The notes under the pieces: model-generated
The model's database searches: none
What the model was told of the DNA's origin: nothing
Seen by the model: the letters and a program-made list of their open reading frames with translations, nothing else
Shown: positions 60,201 through 64,000 of the stretch, piece by piece
Position numbering within the stretch: position 1 is the first letter of the stretch
Layout: each line of letters opens with the position of its first letter
Program-made: the position numbers and the translations under genes
Source: Strigops habroptila
Lineage: Eukaryota > Chordata > Aves > Psittaciformes > Psittacidae
Direction: 5' to 3'
Length of the DNA stretch: 64,000 bases
NCBI RefSeq assembly: GCF_004027225.2
Contig: NC_046358.1
Span: 862,911-926,910, forward strand

Positions 60201-63200
60201 AATAGGCCATTGTGGTGCTTCTCCACTCCATCTGTTCTTCCCTAAACACCTTGCCAGACGTTCGGTTACTTACTTGCATCATCACAAACAAGTGCTGGGC
60301 TGTGGGTTTAAATGGAGAGGTGAGATGATGGTCTGTGATATTGACTAGTCTTCATTGCATTCTCAGAATGATGCCATCAACCCAGAGGACTTCCCTGAGA
60401 CCGTGTATAAAACATTCCTCATGAATCTGTGTCCACGGCCTGAGATTGATGAGATATTTACCTCACAGTAAGTTTCCCTCAAGCCCATAGCAGAGAACTT
60501 GATCCCTTGTGGCAAAAGATAGGGAAAAGGAGGGACGAGGGAGGTTAATGCTCTGTGGTTTGTCTGGTCTCAGGCCTTAGAAGGGCAGGAAACCAGGTCA
60601 CAAAACTGAAGTTCAAATCCCTTTTGAGTTTGAGTCAGTGGCTCAAAATAAGCTTTGTGCTCCCCTCACTACAAACTCTTCACAGCATTGAATTGGTGAG
60701 GAAGAGGAAAGGCCACAGCAGTGGGAAGCATCTCTTACAGGAAGAAATGTAGACAACAGAGAAACCTGTAGGCCCAGGGATGTGGACACCCGCTGCTGGC
60801 CTGGGGAAGGACCAGTCTCTCTTTTGTGGATGGGTTTTTTGGGTAATACACAGGCCTTACCTCTGCTCCTCTGTCATTCTCTCACTGCAGCCATTTAAAA
60901 GCAAAGCCCTACATGACCAAAGAGCACTTGGCAAAGTTCATCAACAAGAAGCAGCGAGACTCTCGCCTCAATGACATCCTTTTCCCACCAGCCAAACCCG
61001 AGCAGGTGCAGAGCCTCATAGAGAAGTATGAGCCCAGTGGGATTAACATCCAGAGAGGTGAGTCTTGGCCAGCCCCAGAGTCTGGCTCTAGAGGTGTATG
61101 AAAACGGTAGTCTTACACCTTCTGCTACCCTGACTTTCCATGGGGAGCAGACAGCCTGATTCTCACAATCCCAGTGTTGCAGTGCACTGGTGAGGTGCCA
61201 GAAGCACTTTGTTTCAGTACTATTAACTGTTTCCCATGTAGGGCAGCTGTCTCCAGAGGGGATGGTCTGGTTCCTCTGTGGCCCCGAGAACAACGTCATA
61301 GCACTGGACAAATTATTGCTGTACCAGGACATGACCCAACCGCTCTCACACTACTTCATCAACTCATCCCACAACACATATTTGACAGGTATGGACAGTT
61401 GCAGAGGCTGCCTCAGCTCCCACATGTGTGTACCACCACTGGGATGGAGGGATGATACTGACAGTTAGTTGGGCAGCCCTGAAGTTTGGAGGGCTGAGGG
61501 CTGTAATGCGCTCTGAGGGGCTTGGCACTTAAATGCTATGTAAGAAGAAACGTCACCCTATCAAAACCCCTTGTCACTGTGCCCCATAGACGTGCTGAAG
61601 GGCAGCAGAGGTTTCTGTTGCTCCTGTTGATGCAGAAGCTGTTGCAGGTGAGTAGCTGATGCTGAGCCTCCCTCCTGCAGCGGGTCAGTTCTCTGGCATC
61701 TCCTCGCCTGAAATGTACCGGCAGACGCTGCTGAGCGGCTGCCGCTGCGTGGAGCTGGACTGCTGGAAGGGCCGCCCCCCGGAGGAGGAGCCCATCATCA
61801 CCCACGGCTTCACCATGACAACCGAGATCCTCTTCAAGGTATGGAAAGAGTTTGCTCCATCGATGCTTCCCCTGCTCGGGTTTGGACTGATCTCTGTTTG
61901 AGGAGGCTGCTGAGGGAACTGTCAAATGGGTTGGCTGAGGGCAAAGATGTTTGGGAGGAAAAGACTGATGGCAAGCTGACAAGTGAATGAAAGATGAACA
62001 AACATGCAATAGGTTGGAGTGTGTGTAAGTTTTTGGTGTGGGAGGACTAGAAGAGAGGTTGCTGGATGAAGATGAATGAATGAATGAGAGAAAGGCAGGC
62101 AGGTAGTAGTGATGGAGTAGATGTGCCTACATACACAGGGCTGTGCAGTGAGGTGAGGTATGGGCAAGAAGGTGCATTATGGATACATCAGAGAAACAAG
62201 AAAGAAACCAAGTGGTGGTTTAGAAAACAGTTGGTTAAAATGAGTTTATTTCTACCTGGTGAGCAGCAGTTTCTGTGGCTTAGAGCCCCTCGTGGTGGTG
62301 CTTTGCAGGAATACCTTTCAGGTACTTCCTCATTACAGGAGTGTGTGGAATGTGCTCAGTGGAGCAGCTGGGCAGGTGGCTTCCCTCAGGATCCAGCTCC
62401 CAGGCTTCAGAAGCACAGCGCAAAGCCTGCTTCTCCCTTGGAAACACAGAGCATCTAACACAGAACTTACAAACAGCTTGCAGGTTATAAAGCAGTGCAT
62501 CACACTGGTTTTCCCTGCACTCCTTTCCTCAGCAGCTGCCAACAGGCAGAGGCAATTCACATTCTTTTTAAAGCTGTTTATTCTTGTTCCATTTCTTCCC
62601 CCAATTACTAAAATATTTATGTGGGGAAAAAAACCCAAACCCAACCTTAAGATCCGAGCTATTGTCACACTCCCTGTCAGTAATCCCCCACATCCTGTAG
62701 TAGCACTGCTGCTCTTTGCACAGCAGCTCGCTGCAGGTAGGAGACATAATGGCAGCTGGAGGTGCTGTAATTGCAGAGTTCTGCTGCAGTGTGCGACTGT
62801 ACCTCCAGGAAATGAGAACCTGTTAACTCAGCATGTGCCCAGGGATTAGTTTTACATAACATGGGGATCATTCCCCCCACCTCCTCTTTTCTGCTGTTGC
62901 TTCTGGCCTTTTAGTAGCTTTTTCTGTAGCTTCTCCTCCTCTGAACCTTGCAGGGTTCTGTGACAGGGTCCAAGTGGTCCATGGAGCAGCTGTGGCAGTG
63001 CTAAGACTCCCTCAGTGCTAAGATCAACCAGGATTTGGGGGGAGCAGGGGACTATAATTGCAAAGGAGCAAATGGCACTTTTCACCGTGTCAGTTGGGCA
63101 GCAGCAGGAAAGAAAATAGTGGAAAGTTTGTGGCAGTTTAACAGGGAACATGTGGTTATTTTTTCTTACACCATTAATGCTGAGAAGGTTTCCATGGTGT

Positions 63201-63777
63201 TTGCGTTTGGAGCATCAGCACTGCTGGGTATGAACATCCCAGTTTTCTCTCTGCTAGACAGAAGGATTTTATAAGTGGGTGATATGATAGAAAATGGGGC
63301 AGGTTCAGAGGTAAGTTTAAACAGGGTTTGAAGCATTTTGGTCTGGGGCTGCATACACCTTTATCAATTCAAAGTGCATGTGGCAGTGGCTTGTCACTCT
63401 AGCAAGATGCTTTCGCATTTGTTTCTGTGTACATTGAACTATAAACTCATATTCCTACCTCTTCAGCTTCATTTTCTATGCAAACTGCTGAGTTCAGCTC
63501 ATGTTGTATCCTCTGGAACTGGAATCCAGGCGGGTATGAAAAAGACACTTCTCACCCTCTTACTAGGAGTTTAGTTACCTTAAAGAGAAGCTGCTGACAG
63601 TGATCAGTTTGGAGTCTGTTCAGTGGGAGCTCAGCTGCATGTCTCTGTTACTAACCAGTGCTCATCTTGTCTCTGCCCGTTGCCTCTCATTTAGGATGCC
63701 ATCGAGGCCATTGCAGAAAGTGCTTTTAAAACATCTCTCTACCCTGTCATCCTGTCCTTTGAGAACCACGTGGACTC
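39191..63777 (+). CDS. PLCB2: PLCB2, phosphoinositide phospholipase C beta-2 (exons 1-12, 3' part outside window)
   Basis: Twelve exons with GT-AG borders join to 1,238 bp and code for residues 1-412 and two bases of codon 413. The enzyme hydrolyses PIP2 to IP3 and diacylglycerol at the inner plasma membrane and is activated by Gq-family alpha subunits and by Gbetagamma, notably in blood cells and taste cells. Residues 1 to about 140 match the PH domain, about 145-300 the EF-hand region, and about 312 onwards the catalytic X domain. H327 (SSHNTYLT) and H374 (ITHGF) are the catalytic histidines. N328, E357, D359 and E408 fit the Ca2+ ligands of PLC-delta1. [10 protein letters not shown] and [13 protein letters not shown] are family hallmarks. 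PLCB2 is preferred over PLCB1, B3 and B4 because of SLLNP-like [17 protein letters not shown] and [20 protein letters not shown]. No break or missing residue is seen. Confidence 0.98.
39275..43029 (+). other. PLCB2: PLCB2 intron 1, 3.75 kb
   Basis: Donor GTGAGT, acceptor TTTTTTTGTCAG. No CR1 copy is present. It contains an unusually long open frame (41293-41913) whose first part resembles coding sequence and ends in a donor at 41405; this is described under findings. Confidence 0.9.
43030..43107 (+). CDS. PLCB2: PLCB2 coding exon 2
   Basis: Residues 29-54, [20 protein letters not shown] through WTYQNK, PH domain. Matches human PLCB2 ([20 protein letters not shown]) nearly throughout. Phase 0 on both sides. 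Confidence 0.98.
43108..45440 (+). other. PLCB2: PLCB2 intron 2, 2.3 kb
   Basis: Donor GTAAGT, acceptor TCTGTTGTAG. It contains a diverged CR1-like stretch at about 44820-45010. The long antisense frame at 43672-44169 lacks any family resemblance. Nothing else is seen. Confidence 0.9.
44820..45010 (+). repeat. Diverged CR1-like LINE fragment
   Basis: AAATTCAGGTTGGATATTAA, then a spacer, GGGCTGCCTGGGGAAGG and CTTTGGAACAGGTGAGG follow the order of an older CR1 3' region. Strongly diverged and without a tail. Confidence 0.5.
45441..45509 (+). CDS. PLCB2: PLCB2 coding exon 3
   Basis: Residues 55-77, [20 protein letters not shown] then IPK, PH domain. Human has [20 protein letters not shown]. 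Phase 0 on both sides, donor GTGAGT. Confidence 0.98.
46892..47008 (-). repeat. CR1 LINE 3' end
   Basis: Reversed tail CCATAGAATTGTAGAATGG, then TTGGGTTGGAAATGATC, CCATGGGCAGGGACACCTC and ACACTAGATAACGTCACCC. Truncated after GGCTTCATCCAG. Confidence 0.92.
47457..48360 (+). repeat. Ancient CR1-type LINE remnant with decayed reverse-transcriptase region
   Basis: Translation of 47515-47642 gives [18 protein letters not shown] and then [12 protein letters not shown]. This follows the CR1 ORF2 pattern GSVLGPVLFN-FINDL...FADDTKLGGV of the reverse transcriptase palm. Stops and frame changes follow, then a 3' part with GGTTGAGCACAAGCAGAGG. The usual F-A-D-D motif reads F-A-N-G, so it is dead. Limits are approximate. 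Confidence 0.65.
48810..49112 (+). repeat. CR1 LINE 3' fragment
   Basis: Starts GCTGAAGAGGGACTCTTCAT, continues through GTGATGGGTTCAAACTGAAA and the main core, and ends CCATTCTATGATTCC. Confidence 0.95.
49113..50256 (+). other. PLCB2: Part of PLCB2 intron 3 between CR1 copies
   Basis: No exon. A C-rich run at about 49646-49681 includes seven- and eight-base C tracts and could form a G-quadruplex on the - strand. Confidence 0.5.
50257..50790 (-). repeat. CR1 LINE 3' fragment, young subfamily
   Basis: Reversed tail AATCATAGAATAAACCAGG, then AAGCTCATCAAGTCCAACC and TGGCACTGAGGCCTCGGC. It extends about 530 bp, up to GATTTGAGGTGCCCAGTAC. Very similar to the copy at 53081. Confidence 0.95.
50791..53080 (+). 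other. PLCB2: Part of PLCB2 intron 3 between two CR1 copies
   Basis: No exon or other repeat recognised. Antisense frames at 50947-51468 and 51679-52233 show no family resemblance. Confidence 0.5.
53081..53490 (-). repeat. CR1 LINE 3' fragment, young subfamily
   Basis: Reversed tail ATCATAGAGTCATTTAGG, then the same sequence as the copy at 50257 with few differences, truncated earlier, at CACTTGTGCTC. Confidence 0.95.
55530..55670 (+). CDS. PLCB2: PLCB2 coding exon 4
   Basis: Residues 78-124. It contains [20 protein letters not shown], then [20 protein letters not shown] and YKENVGK, the C-terminal part of the PH domain. Human: [20 protein letters not shown]. Phase 0 on both sides. Confidence 0.98.
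55671..56421 (+). other. PLCB2: PLCB2 intron 4
   Basis: A 751 bp intron. More than a third is a CR1 copy (56060-56337), whose 3' tail ends 84 bp before the next exon. Confidence 0.93.
56060..56337 (+). repeat. CR1 LINE 3' fragment
   Basis: GATCCATAGTGACAGGACAA, then a diverged segment with AAACTGAAAAAGGG, then the main core and the tail GTGTGGTTCTATG. Confidence 0.93.
56422..56501 (+). CDS. PLCB2: PLCB2 coding exon 5
   Basis: Residues 125-150 and two bases of 151: [20 protein letters not shown] then YTFLEK. Human has AWAEDVLALVKHPLTANASR. This links the PH domain to the EF-hand region. Donor GTAAGT. Confidence 0.97.
56502..57130 (+). other. PLCB2: PLCB2 intron 5
   Basis: A 629 bp intron with no repeat element. 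A perfect 9-bp inverted repeat with a 4-nt loop lies at 57071-57092, 38 bp before the acceptor. Confidence 0.93.
57131..57184 (+). CDS. PLCB2: PLCB2 coding exon 6
   Basis: Residues 151-168 plus two bases: [18 protein letters not shown]. Human [18 protein letters not shown]. First EF-hand region. Donor GTGAGT after AA. Confidence 0.97.
57185..59642 (+). other. PLCB2: PLCB2 intron 6, 2.5 kb
   Basis: No CR1, exon or RNA gene recognised. A seven-C run lies near 57588. The acceptor is CCTGTGTGCTCAG. Confidence 0.9.
59643..59718 (+). CDS. PLCB2: PLCB2 coding exon 7
   Basis: Residues 169-194: [20 protein letters not shown] then HLPKGK. Human has [22 protein letters not shown]-hand region. Donor GTAAGG. 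Confidence 0.98.
59719..60366 (+). other. PLCB2: PLCB2 intron 7
   Basis: A 648 bp intron containing a short CR1 tail (60131-60186). Nothing else recognised. Confidence 0.92.
60131..60186 (+). repeat. CR1 LINE 3' tail, short
   Basis: GGTTGGACTTGATGATCTTA, AAGGTCTTTTCCAACC, then TAATTCTATGATTCT. Same subfamily as the copies at 15888 and 32940. Confidence 0.88.
60367..60467 (+). CDS. PLCB2: PLCB2 coding exon 8
   Basis: Residues 195-227 plus two bases: [20 protein letters not shown] then [20 protein letters not shown] is a PLC-beta hallmark of the EF-hand region. Donor GTAAGT. Confidence 0.98.
60468..60890 (+). other. PLCB2: PLCB2 intron 8
   Basis: A 423 bp intron with no element recognised. 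Acceptor TCATTCTCTCACTGCAG. Confidence 0.93.
60891..61057 (+). CDS. PLCB2: PLCB2 coding exon 9
   Basis: Residues 228-283 and one base of 284. Contains [40 protein letters not shown] and [12 protein letters not shown]. Human has [20 protein letters not shown]. End of the EF-hand region. Donor GTGAGT. Confidence 0.98.
61242..61388 (+). CDS. PLCB2: PLCB2 coding exon 10, start of catalytic X domain
   Basis: Residues 284-332 and one base of 333. [20 protein letters not shown] leads to the X domain start, [21 protein letters not shown]327 in SSHN is the first catalytic histidine and N328 a Ca2+ ligand by homology with PLC-delta1 H311/N312. The acceptor is ATGTAG, preceded by TTTCCC. Confidence 0.98.
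61389..61680 (+). other. PLCB2: PLCB2 intron 10
   Basis: A 292 bp intron with acceptor CTCCCTCCTGCAG. Nothing recognised within it. Intron 9 (61058-61241, 184 bp) is likewise plain. Confidence 0.93.
61681..61838 (+). CDS. PLCB2: PLCB2 coding exon 11, catalytic X domain
   Basis: Residues 333-385: [38 protein letters not shown] and [16 protein letters not shown]357 and D359 match the Ca2+ ligands E341/D343 of PLC-delta1, and H374 the second catalytic histidine (H356). The GC content is clearly higher than in the flanking introns. Confidence 0.98.
61839..63694 (+). other. PLCB2: PLCB2 intron 11, 1.9 kb
   Basis: No CR1 or exon recognised. Acceptor TTGCCTCTCATTTAG. Confidence 0.9.
63695..63777 (+). 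CDS. PLCB2: PLCB2 coding exon 12, catalytic X domain
   Basis: Residues 386-412 plus two bases: [20 protein letters not shown] then SFENHVD. E408 in SFENH matches the Ca2+ ligand E390 of PLC-delta1. Human has [20 protein letters not shown]. Donor GTGAGT at 63778. The rest of X, the linker, Y, C2 and the C-terminal coiled coil lie beyond the window. Confidence 0.98.
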
Positions 63778-64000
63778 GTGAGTATCTAGTGACTGGGAGA
63801 ATTGTGTTCTTGTTGTCCAGAGCAGAAGGTGTGCAGGCAAGAGCTGCTGGGTTTGTGAGTCCCTGGGATCTGAAGCACCAGTTGAAATTTCTGAAGCAAC
63901 TGGAGGTGGGTCAGAGCTGAAAGATGAGCCAGAAGCTGTAGAGCCAGAGTGACCACAGTTGTGCAGCCTTTTAGCTTGGGACAGCAGAGTATGGACAAAT

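Overview
The window is vertebrate nuclear DNA from a bird. It carries long introns with GT-AG splice sites, a CpG-island promoter, and at least 18 fragments of the avian LINE CR1, with no other abundant repeat family. Many CR1 copies share one nearly identical 3' core (around 5.8, 13.8, 22.0, 35.3, 49.0 and 56.2 kb). From memory this looks more like a neoavian copy than a chicken one, so I lean to Neoaves; that is an inference. The gene order CCDC9B (+) / INAFM2 (-) / PLCB2 (+) matches the human 15q15 block as I remember it, read in the opposite direction.

Region 1-10,258 holds the 3' part of CCDC9B on the + strand. Six coding exons (2067-10258) join in one frame of 404 residues plus a stop. 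The 5' exons lie before the window. Region 10,259-25,227 has the unresolved CCDC9B 3' UTR, intergenic DNA and CR1 pieces, and no gene I can support. Region 25,228-26,600 is INAFM2: one exon, 133 aa, - strand, with one membrane segment, inside a CpG island. Region 26,600-39,000 is intergenic, with an imperfect tandem duplication at 27,896-28,070 and several CR1 pieces.

Region 39,191-63,777 holds the first 12 coding exons of PLCB2 (phospholipase C beta-2). They join in frame to give residues 1-412 plus part of codon 413: the PH domain, the EF-hand region and the start of the catalytic X domain. Both catalytic histidines (H327, H374) and the expected Ca2+ ligands are present. The gene runs off the right edge.

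The three genes have no obvious joint function; the block is conserved synteny. PLCB2 is a Gq/Gbetagamma-activated signalling enzyme. INAFM2 is a small membrane protein of unknown role. CCDC9B is a poorly characterised CCDC9 paralogue. I found no new multi-gene system. The best leads are a possible spliced + strand transcript diverging from the INAFM2 CpG island, a switch of strand composition at that island, a coding-looking stretch in PLCB2 intron 1, and the tandem duplication.
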